From contig NZ_CP092109.1 in the NCBI RefSeq assembly GCF_025263685.1, positions 3,411,001-3,475,000 on the forward strand: a DNA stretch of 64,000 nucleotides, given 5' to 3'. Of the stretch, positions 37,484-47,600 are shown piece by piece. Under the pieces are notes generated by a model. That model searched no databases, had not been told where the DNA came from, and saw only the letters and a list, made by a program, of their open reading frames with translations. Numbering within the stretch: position 1 is the stretch's first letter; every line of letters starts with the position of its first letter. The DNA is from Geoalkalibacter halelectricus. Lineage in GTDB: Bacteria; Desulfobacterota; Desulfuromonadia; Desulfuromonadales; Geoalkalibacteraceae. The position numbers and the translations under genes are program-made.

Positions 37484-39328
37484 CTAACGCGGCGGACGGC
37501 GCATCTCGCGAAACCAGGGCCGGTACTCTTCCATACGGGCCCGCTGGTCGGCAGGCGCGCGGCGTTTGCAGGTGGCATAATCCGGGCTGTCGGGAGTGGC
37601 CCCCCAGCGCCGCTCGACGCAGTCGTTGGGGTTATAGGCCATCTCCAATTGCGCGCGGCGTTGATAAATATCGCCAAGACTCAAGGACCAGGGGCTGCCG
37701 TCGCTGCGACTGTAGCTGATGAAATGCGTCTCAAGACTCTGCCAATGCAGGGCTTCAATGCCTGCGGCGGCAGTGTCTGCACTGTCTCCGTGCAGCAGAT
37801 AGAGTTCAGGATGGCGGCGGATGCGCTCTGGCAGATCGGCGAGCACCTGCATGGCGATGAGCAGGCGCATGTCGCGCGAAGGGGTTGAGTAATCCTCCCA
37901 GGGGCCGATGGTTTCAAAAATGGCCGCGCCGCTTGGCATGGGGATGACCGTGCCCGGATGGTTGCGCAGGTAGGCCTCGCCGTTGTTCACCGAGCGCACA
38001 CGCGCTTCGAGCTGCTCCATGAGGGCTGCCAGGGTCGCCAGGTAGGCGGCCTGCGGGTCGAGCCCCTGGGGATTGATGAGCTGCTCCATGCGCGCATAAA
38101 AATCGGCGGGCGCCAGATCGGCCTGCTCCAGGGACAGGGGCGGCTGGATGGACAAAGCGGTCAGTTCCGCGTTGGAGGGTTGCAGCCAGGTGTTTTTTCC
38201 CTCGCCCTCAAGGGGTACCCGGTAGACTTTGAAACCGGGGCCGGCGCTCGGCGTGTGAGCAAAGAGGAAGTTTCCCTCCCAGAAACGTTTGCGCGCTACC
38301 GAGTTGTCGGGCTGGGCATCCACCGCCAGCAGCAGGCCGTTGTTCTCTGCGGTCTGGGGCACCCACTTAACGAGGATCAGCGTGTGTCCATAGGGGTCGG
38401 CAAAGACGCTGCCGGGCCAGAGCGCCGCGCGTTCCAGGGGCAGCGGATAGAAATCGCTGGCGTCTTCATGCAGCGCGGTGCGGGCGCTGCCGGAATGGAC
38501 GCGGTCGATAATGCGGCGACTGAGAACGCGGAAATCCTCGACCGTCGCCGGAGCGGCGGTCAGGCTGGTGTCGATGGCAGAGGGGCCGCATTGCGGCGGG
38601 CGGGAGGCGCTGCCGCGGTCGCAGTGGCGAAAGGCGATGGGCAGGCCAATCTTCCAGGCAAAATAGGCGCGCAGAAAATAGGCAAGATCCCCACAATCGG
38701 GCGTGGCCGGCACCCGCTGGTCTTCACCGGGGCGCAGGTAATCATAGAGAAAGTTGCGTTGGGGATCGCGCAGCACCGGTTCCAGAGACGCAAAATTCAG
38801 CGGCTGATCGGGCGGCGCATCGAACAGATGCTCGACCCAGACCGCAAAGAGCGCCTGGGTGGGCAGATCCCAGGCCGCGCGGCCAAACTCCGCGGCAGGG
38901 CCGCCGACCTGAACCTCGCGACAGGCAACGATCTCGTCCCCGCGCCGTGCGGTTACACGATAGGTGCCTGCAACCGCCTGATCGAGCCCTGTGCGCAGGC
39001 TCCAGGGAGGGCCGCCGGCACGAATCGCGGGCGCATCGATGGGATGCCCTTGGGGATCGTCCACCTGCAATCCATCCAGATCGCTGTCGACGGCCACGGC
39101 AAGCAGCTCCAAAGAGCCTCCGGGGCGTGTATTCAGAGGAGCGCTCCAAATGTGGATATGCTCTCCCGGGCGGCAAATGTCCGCGCCCATGAGCGCCGCG
39201 GGCCAAAGGAGCAGGCACGCGATTAGAAAGGCAGGTAAAGCCCTTGCCGTGCCGCGGAAGAACCCCATCGATAGGCGTTGTTGGAATCGACAACCTAAGC
39301 GGAATCTCAAAACACGCCGGCGCTGCAT
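37484..39328 (-). CDS. Exported protein with a transglutaminase-like Cys-His-Asp pattern
   Basis: 614 residues from the ATG at 39328, preceded by GGAGG. A signal peptide covers residues ~21-49 (ending ALMGA). A beta-rich N-terminal part (~50-145) precedes a region where Cys212 (DCGDLAYFLRAYFAWK), His315 (DPYGHTLILVKWV) and Asp337 (LLLAVDAQPDN) stand in the order and sequence context of papain-fold transglutaminase-like enzymes: Cys at a helix start, His and Asp on following strands. The remaining ~270 residues are helical and unassigned. No known family was recognised; the triad is inference. It sits between repeat copies B and C. Confidence 0.7.
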   Translation of the reverse strand: MQRRRVLRFRLGCRFQQRLSMGFFRGTARALPAFLIACLLLWPAALMGADICRPGEHIHIWSAPLNTRPGGSLELLAVAVDSDLDGLQVDDPQGHPIDAPAIRAGGPPWSLRTGLDQAVAGTYRVTARRGDEIVACREVQVGGPAAEFGRAAWDLPTQALFAVWVEHLFDAPPDQPLNFASLEPVLRDPQRNFLYDYLRPGEDQRVPATPDCGDLAYFLRAYFAWKIGLPIAFRHCDRGSASRPPQCGPSAIDTSLTAAPATVEDFRVLSRRIIDRVHSGSARTALHEDASDFYPLPLERAALWPGSVFADPYGHTLILVKWVPQTAENNGLLLAVDAQPDNSVARKRFWEGNFLFAHTPSAGPGFKVYRVPLEGEGKNTWLQPSNAELTALSIQPPLSLEQADLAPADFYARMEQLINPQGLDPQAAYLATLAALMEQLEARVRSVNNGEAYLRNHPGTVIPMPSGAAIFETIGPWEDYSTPSRDMRLLIAMQVLADLPERIRRHPELYLLHGDSADTAAAGIEALHWQSLETHFISYSRSDGSPWSLSLGDIYQRRAQLEMAYNPNDCVERRWGATPDSPDYATCKRRAPADQRARMEEYRPWFREMRRPPR

Positions 39329-39398
39329 ATTGTCACCTCCAAGCTTCAAACAGGCAAGGACACCGATTAATTGTAAGGTCTTTTGACCCCTCAAGCAA

Positions 39399-39441
39399 AC
39401 CAACTGGCACATCAATTTGCGCAACAAAACAACAACGTCCC
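39399..39441 (+). repeat. Dispersed repeat, copy C
   Basis: Starts ACCAACTGG and ends GCAACAAAACAACAACGTCC plus C; shorter in the middle than copies A and B. Same orientation. It marks the upstream side of the 37484-39328 gene. Confidence 0.65.
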
Positions 39442-39532
39442 AAACCATTCTTTCACATCCAGCCTTCCCTTTGTCCGCAACGCGGTAAAATAAAGAGAGA
39501 ATAAACCGCTTATCCTTAAACGGAATCCGAGC

Positions 39533-39745
39533 ATGGCGAATCTCTGGGCAAGGGGATCAAAACTGTTTTTCGTGGCGGTGGTGATCGGCGCCGTCCTACT
39601 GGGGGTGTTCAAGGCGTTTTACCCGGAAGTTCCTGCCGGGGAAGTGCTGGGCGTAATCGTGCTTTTCGCTATGGGATTGGCCGCAGTGATCCAGTTTTTT
39701 TGGGGGAGCTGGAAGAAATCTAAAGACAACGCACAGGGGGAATGA
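39533..39745 (+). CDS. Small two-helix membrane protein
   Basis: 70 residues: helices near 10-28 and 38-56, then a charged tail (WKKSKDNAQGE). It is followed after four bases by a lipoprotein gene and is probably co-transcribed with it. Function not recognised. Confidence 0.55.
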   Translation: MANLWARGSKLFFVAVVIGAVLLGVFKAFYPEVPAGEVLGVIVLFAMGLAAVIQFFWGSWKKSKDNAQGE

Positions 39746-39749
39746 CGCC

Positions 39750-40556
39750 ATGAACGTACGCCGGGTCGAGCTTCTTGCCGCGGGATTGATGGTCATGGTT
39801 TTTCTTCTGCTCAGCGCCTGCCGGATGGAGCGCACGGTGGAGAGCGGCGAACCCTTGCCCAAGGATGAAGCGCCGCAGGTGGGCGACAGGGATGATTTTC
39901 CCATGATGGCAAACGGCGCGCCCGTCATCAGCCGCCACGCCTGGGATCTGCTCACGCGCATGGACGGCGAGGTTGAGGGTTTTGGCATGTATACCTACGT
40001 CCTCTTTCCGCGCCGCGTCGATCAGCCGGGCTTGGCGCCCGAGGTTCAGGAGCGCTATGCCAAGCTGCTGGAGGCCATCGCGGGGGTGACCCTGGGGTTG
40101 CCGGAGTTCGGGGATCTGACGCCACGGGACAAGCAGGAAACCAACCTGCTCTACGTGCCCGCTCTCGCCTCCGGAGCCGAGTTGAGCTTGGCGAACTACA
40201 ATGCGCCCCTGGCTTTGCACTACCTCGCGAACATCGCCCGCCTGTGCCGGACGAACAATCCGCGGCTCGCCGCGCGCCTCGACGAGCGCCCCGGCCCCTT
40301 TCTCATCTCCCTGCTCCAGCCCGTCGGACAGGTCGGCGGCGAGTCCGTCACCCTGCTCTACGCCGATCTTTCTACCACCAACCCCGCCGCCCTGCCCGCC
40401 GTGGTGACCGCCTACAAAACGCGCCTGACCCGCGCCCCCCTCGCCGACATGGAGCGTTTCACCACCCTGCGCCTGGCCTTGCTCAACCTGATCCTCAACG
40501 CCGACAACAATCTGCGCCTGGTAAGCGTTGCCCTGGCCGACTGGGTGCCACAATAG
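39750..40556 (+). CDS. Lipoprotein of unknown function
   Basis: 268 residues. The N-terminus MNVRRVELLAAGLMVMVFLL ends in the lipobox LSAC (Cys24). AGGGGGA precedes the ATG. The mature domain is mostly helical with a conserved-looking YTYVLFPRRVDQPGL near residue 75 and FLISLLQPVGQ near 190. No family was recognised. The downstream neighbour is convergent. Confidence 0.7.
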   Translation: MNVRRVELLAAGLMVMVFLLLSACRMERTVESGEPLPKDEAPQVGDRDDFPMMANGAPVISRHAWDLLTRMDGEVEGFGMYTYVLFPRRVDQPGLAPEVQERYAKLLEAIAGVTLGLPEFGDLTPRDKQETNLLYVPALASGAELSLANYNAPLALHYLANIARLCRTNNPRLAARLDERPGPFLISLLQPVGQVGGESVTLLYADLSTTNPAALPAVVTAYKTRLTRAPLADMERFTTLRLALLNLILNADNNLRLVSVALADWVPQ

Positions 40557-40581
40557 CTCTTGCCCATCGCCCCTCGGCTTT

Positions 40582-41589
40582 TCAGAAGCGCCGCGCCAGG
40601 GCCAGGTGAAAAGAGATATCGGGGGCGGTGCCGACAACCAGGTCCTCACTAACAGCCAGATCCAGGGACCAGCGGCGCGACAGGAAGAATGTGCTGCCAA
40701 ACACCAGCTGCGCCGAGGGGGAATTGATCTGCTTGCGGCAGCTGTCACGGAAAAAGGCGGTGTGCCCGTCGACCTGCGCCTTGATGGCCAACCAACTTCG
40801 CGCCCTCCACCCCAATCCCAAGGTCGCAAAGCCAACCCATTCACGCTGGATCTCGGGCAACACATCGCCGCGCCCCAATCGCAGAACCCCGGCGGAACCA
40901 TAAAGAGTGAGGTTCAAGGCACCCAAGGACTGCGCATCCGTGGCCGCCAAACGCAGGTGCACGTCGGTACCGCCGCTGCCGTGCAGGCGATCGGCGTCGC
41001 CCGTGGGCAGTTTGACTCCGCCGCGCAGTGCGAGGGCGCGGCGGTGGGCATCTGTCGCAACCACCAGTTGATAAGCCAGCAACAGGGACAGGTCCGCAAG
41101 GCCCGCACTGCTTTGGTCCATCTCAAGGTACGTCACTCCGCCACGGTGATAATAGTAAAGCAAACTGTCGCGGGGACGGTTTTCACGACCACTGCCGCGT
41201 GCGCCGACGGCGTCGTGAAATCCATCGATTAAGCCATCAAGAACCCCTCCGTCATGCGCCACCAGCCCTATATCCACACCAAGTTCCCAGCGCGGCGCCA
41301 GCCCCTGGCGCACGGCCAGGGTCAACCGATAGGTCTCACCGTCGAGGAGTGCGTTGGCACTGTCCCGCACACTGCCACAGTAGTGATTGGCGGCTTCGGC
41401 CGCCAGGCGCAGGTCGGTCGACCCCCGCGTTACCACATAACCACCTTCCGCTGGTGGCAGTCCGAATACCTGCACGACGGGATGCAGATTGCGGGTGAAA
41501 AACGGTCTGATTTCGTCAGCGCGCGCCGGCACCACCGGCCAGGCGGCGCCGAAAACTGCGAGCATGAGACACAGCAGAAAGTTTTTCAT
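40582..41589 (-). CDS. DUF3187-family exported protein, probable outer-membrane barrel
   Basis: 335 residues from the ATG at 41589. A signal peptide (ending PARA) is followed by alternating amphipathic strands and an aromatic final residue (HLALARRF), as in outer-membrane beta-barrels. Segments such as GETYRLTLAVRQGLAPRWELGVDIGLVAHDGG (in outline) and the GFHDA/GREN region match the DUF3187 pattern. The role of the family is unknown. It lies just beyond the end of a PEP-CTERM gene on the same strand. Confidence 0.75.
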   Translation of the reverse strand: MKNFLLCLMLAVFGAAWPVVPARADEIRPFFTRNLHPVVQVFGLPPAEGGYVVTRGSTDLRLAAEAANHYCGSVRDSANALLDGETYRLTLAVRQGLAPRWELGVDIGLVAHDGGVLDGLIDGFHDAVGARGSGRENRPRDSLLYYYHRGGVTYLEMDQSSAGLADLSLLLAYQLVVATDAHRRALALRGGVKLPTGDADRLHGSGGTDVHLRLAATDAQSLGALNLTLYGSAGVLRLGRGDVLPEIQREWVGFATLGLGWRARSWLAIKAQVDGHTAFFRDSCRKQINSPSAQLVFGSTFFLSRRWSLDLAVSEDLVVGTAPDISFHLALARRF

Positions 41590-41646
41590 TGCCCTGTCAA
41601 CCTGACAGATGGGGTCATGTCCAATCGCCCCCATTCACCGCTCCGG

Positions 41647-42915
41647 TCATTTTCCGAAGCGCTCGCCCGCCTTTTTCGCACCAATCAACATGCCAATTCC
41701 GGCGATCACCAAGACGAGAGTCGACGGTTCCGGAATCGGATCTGAGGCGTACAGACCGTTGAACCCTCCTGAACTCGCGTCTTGGGTGAAATTTAGGGAG
41801 GCCAGGGCGAAGTCGATGTCGGGCTGATAGGTGAAATACAGCCGTTGACCGGCGCGATAGGCGGGCGAGCCCGGATCAAGCACGCCCAGTATATCGTTCA
41901 GTAGTGAAGAACTCAGATCCGCCAGGCCGGGATCGAAAAAAATAGAGTCCGAGGGGGCGCAGGCGATTTTTGCGTTTTCGACGGTCCAGTAGAAGTAATT
42001 TTGCGTTGCGTCGTAGAGAAGCGCGCTCAGGGTGCCGCGGAAAAAGACATCGTCGTCCTTGCTGATCAGCAGATCCTCGAAGCTTTCGTTGAAAAAGTAA
42101 TAGAGCCCTTCGCCGATATGGCCGGTGAAGTTCAAGGACGGCACGAAAACCTGCGCTCCCGCAATGGGATCATCGTCACTGCTTGCGATCATAAAGTCGT
42201 CTTTGATGGTCAGCATCTCGCTCTGGGCGTCATAGGTGATGCTTTCGCCGCGCGAATTGGGCGTGGGCTTTTGCTGCGGCGCGGGGGCCGGTGGGTCGAC
42301 TCTCTGCACGTCCCAGGTGAATTGCTTGGCGTTTTCACCCGGCGGGCCGAAAAGTTCCTCGACACGGTTGACGACATCTTGAATCCATTGCTTGTCAGCG
42401 TCCGAGATAAGCTTGCCGGTGTATTTGACATCGATCTTCAGGCCCCCTTGCCCGCTCCAGTCGAATGCGGCATTCAAGATGTTCTTTTCAAAATCGCCCG
42501 ACTCCCTCCCCATGGGGGACGGTTGCATTATGCTTCGAGCCTGATTGAAACCATCCACGGTCTTGGTCGGATCCACATGGGTTCCGACCGGGGTGAGAAT
42601 CGCCAGGGTCTTGCCCGCCGCATCCTTGAAATGACGCTGCGCATCCACACGCGCCCTGAATTGCCTATAGCTTTCCGCAAAACCGATGGCATGGAGCAGT
42701 TCATGCTCCGCATATACGAGCAAGCCATCGTAAAAAATGGTGGTCGCTGAGACCGGCAGGCCGTCTCTTTCATTGAACCTGGTGGTTACGGCTTCCCCGT
42801 TAAATTCATAGGGCAGGCTCCAGGCCTGGGTCGGAGGCAAAATGAACATCGCGGGAAGAAGAAGCAGGAATAACTTGAAGTAAAAACCGCGCCCAACTGC
42901 TCGGCATGACGTCAT
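41647..42915 (-). CDS. PEP-CTERM protein with a zinc-protease-like motif
   Basis: 422 residues. N-terminal signal peptide (~13-32). HELLHAIGFAE at residues 71-81 fits the metzincin pattern H-E-x-x-H-x-x-G, but the third ligand position holds Glu81 instead of His or Asp. The C-terminus has the exosortase signal: PEPSTLVLVIAGIGM, then a basic tail KKAGERFGK. It should be exported, processed by an exosortase and placed in or on the envelope. Whether it is an active protease is uncertain. GGGAGAAA precedes the ATG. Confidence 0.8.
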   Translation of the reverse strand: MTSCRAVGRGFYFKLFLLLLPAMFILPPTQAWSLPYEFNGEAVTTRFNERDGLPVSATTIFYDGLLVYAEHELLHAIGFAESYRQFRARVDAQRHFKDAAGKTLAILTPVGTHVDPTKTVDGFNQARSIMQPSPMGRESGDFEKNILNAAFDWSGQGGLKIDVKYTGKLISDADKQWIQDVVNRVEELFGPPGENAKQFTWDVQRVDPPAPAPQQKPTPNSRGESITYDAQSEMLTIKDDFMIASSDDDPIAGAQVFVPSLNFTGHIGEGLYYFFNESFEDLLISKDDDVFFRGTLSALLYDATQNYFYWTVENAKIACAPSDSIFFDPGLADLSSSLLNDILGVLDPGSPAYRAGQRLYFTYQPDIDFALASLNFTQDASSGGFNGLYASDPIPEPSTLVLVIAGIGMLIGAKKAGERFGK

Positions 42916-42963
42916 GACCGTTTCTCCCGTTTTGTTTCGAGCTAGCAGGCTAAACTAATCTTG

Positions 42964-43311
42964 TCACCCTAACACCCGGGCCCAAAAGCCGCGAAACTCC
43001 TCCTCGCCCACCGGTTCCTGTTCGGTGGTGACGCGCGCCAATCGTGCCGCCGAGGCCCAGGTGAAATGCACCGGCTTTTCATTGCGCAGCATATCGATGA
43101 TTCCGGCCAGATCTCGGCGATAGTAGCTCTGAATCACCAAGCCGCCGGGAGTTTCACGCGGCTCGGGCAGAGGGTTGCTGCCGTCGACGAACACCAGCAT
43201 GGCCACCGCCTTGCCTTTGGGGTTGAACAGAGTGAGCAAGGCGAGATTTTCGCCGGGCAGGGCACGAAATTCATACTGATAATGAACGATCTGGGTGTTG
43301 ATGTCGGGCAT
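42964..43311 (-). CDS. Small protein of unknown function
   Basis: 115 residues without a signal peptide, from an ATG (43311) behind AGGAGGT. Alternating strands (EFRALPGENLALLTLFNPKG, AVAMLVFVDGS) suggest a compact alpha/beta fold. It starts 10 bases after the lipoprotein gene on the same strand, so the two are probably one operon. No family recognised. Confidence 0.65.
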   Translation of the reverse strand: MPDINTQIVHYQYEFRALPGENLALLTLFNPKGKAVAMLVFVDGSNPLPEPRETPGGLVIQSYYRRDLAGIIDMLRNEKPVHFTWASAARLARVTTEQEPVGEEEFRGFWARVLG

Positions 43312-43321
43312 GGGCGACCTC

Positions 43322-44353
43322 CTAGTGCCAAGGGTTGGGGATGGGTGCCACCACCTCGCCGCCGGGCGGATCGATGCCGGGCGGAACCGGGCAGACACCG
43401 TCCAGGAAAACCGTCACGTCATTATTGATCGCGGTCGCGCGGGCATCACCGTAAATGCGGATCATGACCCTTTCGCGCGCACCCTCGGGCAGACCGGGTC
43501 CCCCATCCCAGGAAATGACTTTCCAATTCAGGGAGCCATCCGCCAGGGGATAGAGCAGGAACTTGCCCGTCGCCTCATCGCGGGGAGCCAAGGGGTCGCG
43601 TCCGGCGATTTTGATCAAGGGTTGGGCATACACGGATCCGGCTCGGGTCGCGACCCGGAAGGTCAGGCCGCGGCTTTGCTGCCAGCCTTCCAGGGCGGAG
43701 AGTTCCGGCGAGATGAAATCGATGAACCAGTAATAGGGTTCCGCGGGTGGGCTGGGGAAGGTTTGCACGCTGATATCAAAGCTGACTGACCGGTGCCGGC
43801 CCGCAGCGTCGGGCCAGTCATCAATGGGCCAGTTTAAATATTGCCCGCTCAAGGGCACCGTCTCGCTGTACATGCTGCCGTCGCTTTTTCGCACCGGCCC
43901 CAGGGAAAAACCCTGGAAACCGGGGTCGAAACTGAAACATTCGGGCGGGGCCTCGACAAAAAAGCGGAGGTCAAGGGTCCGTGTCTTCACACTGAGATAT
44001 TCGCGGTAATCGACGGACAACCGCAGATCGTAGGCACCGTAATCAAGCCCGGCCACCTCGCCGCTGTAGCGATAAAGGCCATGGCCATTCACCGTGCCGA
44101 TCTGAACCCGATTCGGCAGGGTCCCCGCCGGGACAAAATTGCCATCCTTCGGCCACACGGGGCGGATGTCGACTTCGGGGGTGCCGGCGCCACCTTGACG
44201 CACGACAATGTCGGAAATGACCCGCAAGGGGTCTTGATGTTGGGGAACATCGCCGCTGGTGGCTCTGACCACCTGCAGGTTGGTGATCTCCGGCGCGCAG
44301 GCTGAAAGAACCAGAATCAGAAGGGGAAGCAGAGAGAAGGCGGCCTTGCGCAT
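43322..44353 (-). CDS. Lipoprotein of unknown function, beta-rich
   Basis: 343 residues from the ATG at 44353. The signal MRKAAFSLLPLLILVLSAC is textbook, with the lipobox L-S-A-C (Cys19). The mature part is beta-rich with several Pro/Gly turns and two Cys (near PECFSFDP and GVCPVPP) that could form a disulfide. It is placed among secreted proteins; role unknown. Confidence 0.75.
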   Translation of the reverse strand: MRKAAFSLLPLLILVLSACAPEITNLQVVRATSGDVPQHQDPLRVISDIVVRQGGAGTPEVDIRPVWPKDGNFVPAGTLPNRVQIGTVNGHGLYRYSGEVAGLDYGAYDLRLSVDYREYLSVKTRTLDLRFFVEAPPECFSFDPGFQGFSLGPVRKSDGSMYSETVPLSGQYLNWPIDDWPDAAGRHRSVSFDISVQTFPSPPAEPYYWFIDFISPELSALEGWQQSRGLTFRVATRAGSVYAQPLIKIAGRDPLAPRDEATGKFLLYPLADGSLNWKVISWDGGPGLPEGARERVMIRIYGDARATAINNDVTVFLDGVCPVPPGIDPPGGEVVAPIPNPWH

Positions 44354-44698
44354 GGCGGGCACCTTTCCTTGTGAGGGCGGCGGCGAAAAGGTGAAGAACC
44401 CTTTTCGCCGCCTGTGATTTCTAGTTTCAGCAACGTAATAGCCGGTTGAGGTGCTGGAAGATGCCGCCAAGCGTCTCGTTAGCAGCCTAATTTTAGACGC
44501 TTGCGGGGGCGCGGCCCCGTCTCACAGCGGCGGTGCCCTTCAATTTAATTTCTGAGGAGCGTCCCCAATCCTTTCCCCGGGTCCATCCCCGGCTCGTATC
44601 GCCGCTGGCGTGTTTGCTGAGGCCCGAGGCGTCTAATCAGCTCAAGGCATCGAACGGCCCTTCAGGATGGCCGACCGCGTACCGCATTCCAAGGCCGC
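44354..44698. other. Intergenic interval without recognised features
   Basis: 345 bases between two minus-strand genes. A promoter for the lipoprotein gene is expected here, but no convincing -35/-10 pair, hairpin with U-run or coding frame was found. Confidence 0.5.
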
Positions 44699-47600
44699 TC
44701 AACCGTCAGACGGTCCCGGCGCACCCCGCTCGCCGCTTGGGTTGAGGGGCGGCTGACCGCTATCGGGCAAAAGATTGAGAATCGGTGGCTGGGCATGGAC
44801 CTGCTCAACCGTCTTTTCCTCCAGATCAATCAGACTGATGCCCTCCAGGGTGCCGAACAAAGCCTTGCCGCCGTCGGGAGCGATGGTCGGAGTAACCAAG
44901 GGGTAGGCGGAACCGAGCACCTCGGCGGTCGCTGCGCCAAGATCGACCAGCACCACCCCGGAGGGAATGCCTACCAGCGCCGTGATGCCATCGGGGGTGA
45001 TGGCCACATTGGTGACCGGCGTGCCCGGAGTGTCCACCAACTCGAAGTCCATCACGGCCAGGTCCACGACCGCCACTCCCGAAGACAACCCAAGCACTGC
45101 CCAAAGATCATTGGCGGAAAGACTCAGGCCCGTCACCACCGGGGCCGGCAGAGAAATGTCGGTCGCACTATGGTCGGCCAGGGAAATCAGACTGAGGCCG
45201 GAGGTGGTGCCCAAAAGCGCGCGCGAGCCGTCCGCGGTCAGCTCGATATCGGTAACGGGTATCGCCGGGGTTGGAATCTGCACAAAACTCAGTGCGTCCA
45301 GATTGACCACCACGGCTCCAAAGAGTGCGGCAAAGACCGCCCGTAGACTGTCCGGCGTGAAGAGAATGTTGCTGACCGGCGTGCCAGTGGCGAGCAGGAA
45401 GCTGGAGTTGGTGGACAGATCCACCAGAACCACCCCTCCGGCGACGCCCGCCGCCGCCGCGGCGCCGTCGGAACTCAGGGCCACCCCGGTTAGAACCGGA
45501 CCGACGGGCAGTAGGGTCCAGGTGGCGGCGGGCAGATCAATGACGGCCAGGCCCTGGGGCACGCCGATCAGAGCTTTGCTGCCGTCGGCGGTGACGGAGA
45601 TGCCGGTGATGGCGCGCACCTCGTCCAGGCGGGTGCTGGTCATGGCGACCAGATCGATGATTTCCAGCCCCCAGGTGGTTCCCACCAAGGCCTGGCTGCT
45701 GTTGGGCGTCACGGCGATTTCGGTGACCGGTCGTCGCAGGGACAAGGTGGCTTCCTCACTCGTGGCCAGGGTGATGCGCCGCAGTTGGCCGAAAAGCCCC
45801 GCACCGGAGCCGGGAAATTCCAGAACCAGGGCTTGGGTTTGATCCGGAGTCAGAACCACGTCGCTGCCGGGGCGCGCAGGAAAGCCGCCGAACTCGGTCA
45901 CCTCCAAGGTTTCCAGGTCGATGGCGACAGTTTTTTCGGGAAAGGTCGCAGCCAACCCGATCCGGCCGTCCGCGGTAACAGGCAGAACCTGGTCGGGCCT
46001 CCCCTGGCCCTGCATCGTCGACGGGGCCAGGACTCCGAAATAATGACTCGGGTCGGCACTGCCCAGCCGGAAGCCTGCGGGATCCAGGGCGGTAACCTGC
46101 GCCCGGTTTGCGTATTGGCCCGGCCGCGCGATCCCATCGGCGAAACACACCATGAACTGTCCGGGATTCAAGACATTGGCCGGGCAGTTAATGGCACCGA
46201 TACGGTTGTCGTTGACCTGAATACCGGCCAGGGGAATGTTGCCGGCGTTCCACACCAGATAAGTCCAGCGCACCGGCGCCCCCACGGGAATCAGCGGCCC
46301 GCGCGGCGCATCGGCCATAAAACCGTTGGTGAATTTTTCAATGCCCAACGCACCAAAGGGCAGCCCTACCCCACGGCCGCGGGCCAGGGCATTGCATTCC
46401 GGCGGCAACAGGTGATAGCGGCCGCCGAGGCTTTGCACGGCATGCACCGCGGCATAGGCATCCACGCGCCCGTGACCGAAGGCGATGTCCTTGCCGGGCA
46501 CACCGCGATCAACGGCGGTGATTTCCAGCAGACATTCGACTTGAGAAGGCAGCAGGTTGGGGTCGGCTTCGAGCATCAAGGCCGCAACTCCCGATACGTG
46601 GGGCGCGGCCATGGAGGTACCGATAAATTCGCAGTAATCGTCGATCCCCGGTCGGCAGGGCGCGCAGAGGTGGCGATCGATGTCGCCGCCCAGGGCGTCG
46701 CCGATGGAGACGCGGAAGGGATCCCCGAAATTGATGCGGGGCACGCTTGACAGGATGCAGCTACCGGGCGCGGCGACATCCACATAGGGCGCATTGGTGG
46801 ATCCTCCCAGACCGGCAGGATGCACGCCGAGGACGATGTCCGGGTTGGCGAGATCGTGGCTCTGGATCGGACCGACGGCAATGCCGTCGCGGGGGGTGCT
46901 GTTGGCCACGGCGATCAGGCCCGTGGGTCGCTGCGGAGGGGAAAAACCCGCCGGAAAGCTCAGCCGGTCGATGGTCGCGGGATTGCCGTCGCCGTCGTTT
47001 CCGGCGGCGGCCACCACGACCCGGTCGTTGGCCAGGGCGAAATTAACCGCGGCTCCAATCAGGAGAGAGGGTGCGTTTCCGCCGAGACTGAGATTAAGCA
47101 CATGAGCGCCGCGAAACACGCTGCCCACGATCCCCAGGGAAATCCCCAAAGAACTTCCGGAACCATCTGCATCCAGGACCTTTTCGGATACGAGCTGGGC
47201 GTCCGGTGCGATGCCGGCGATGCCCAGAGCGTTGTTGGCCCGTGCCGCGGCGATCCCCGCAACATGGGTACCATGGCTGTTGTCGTCGGCAGGATCGTTG
47301 TCGAAGTTCACCCAGTCAAAGCCACCGATCACCTTGCCCTGGAGATCCTCATGGGCGGCATCGACACCGGTATCGATGACGGCGATGATTTTGCCGCGGC
47401 CGGTCGCCAGACGCTGGGCATCAGGTGTGTCGTCGCGGCTGTCAATAGCGCGGATGCGCTGCGGACCGTATTGGTCGGGCGCAAAGCGCGGATCGTTGGG
47501 TGCGGGTTGATTTTGTTTGGCGGGCAGCGCCTGGGTGGTGTAGAGAAAATCGGCCGAGGCGCCGGCGACCAGGCCGCTGGCGAACAGGTCGCGGATCGCC

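Noticed and set aside
37958-39226. 422-codon plus-strand frame opposite the exported Cys-His-Asp protein
   Set aside because: The minus-strand product has a signal peptide and ribosome site; the plus-strand translation has neither.
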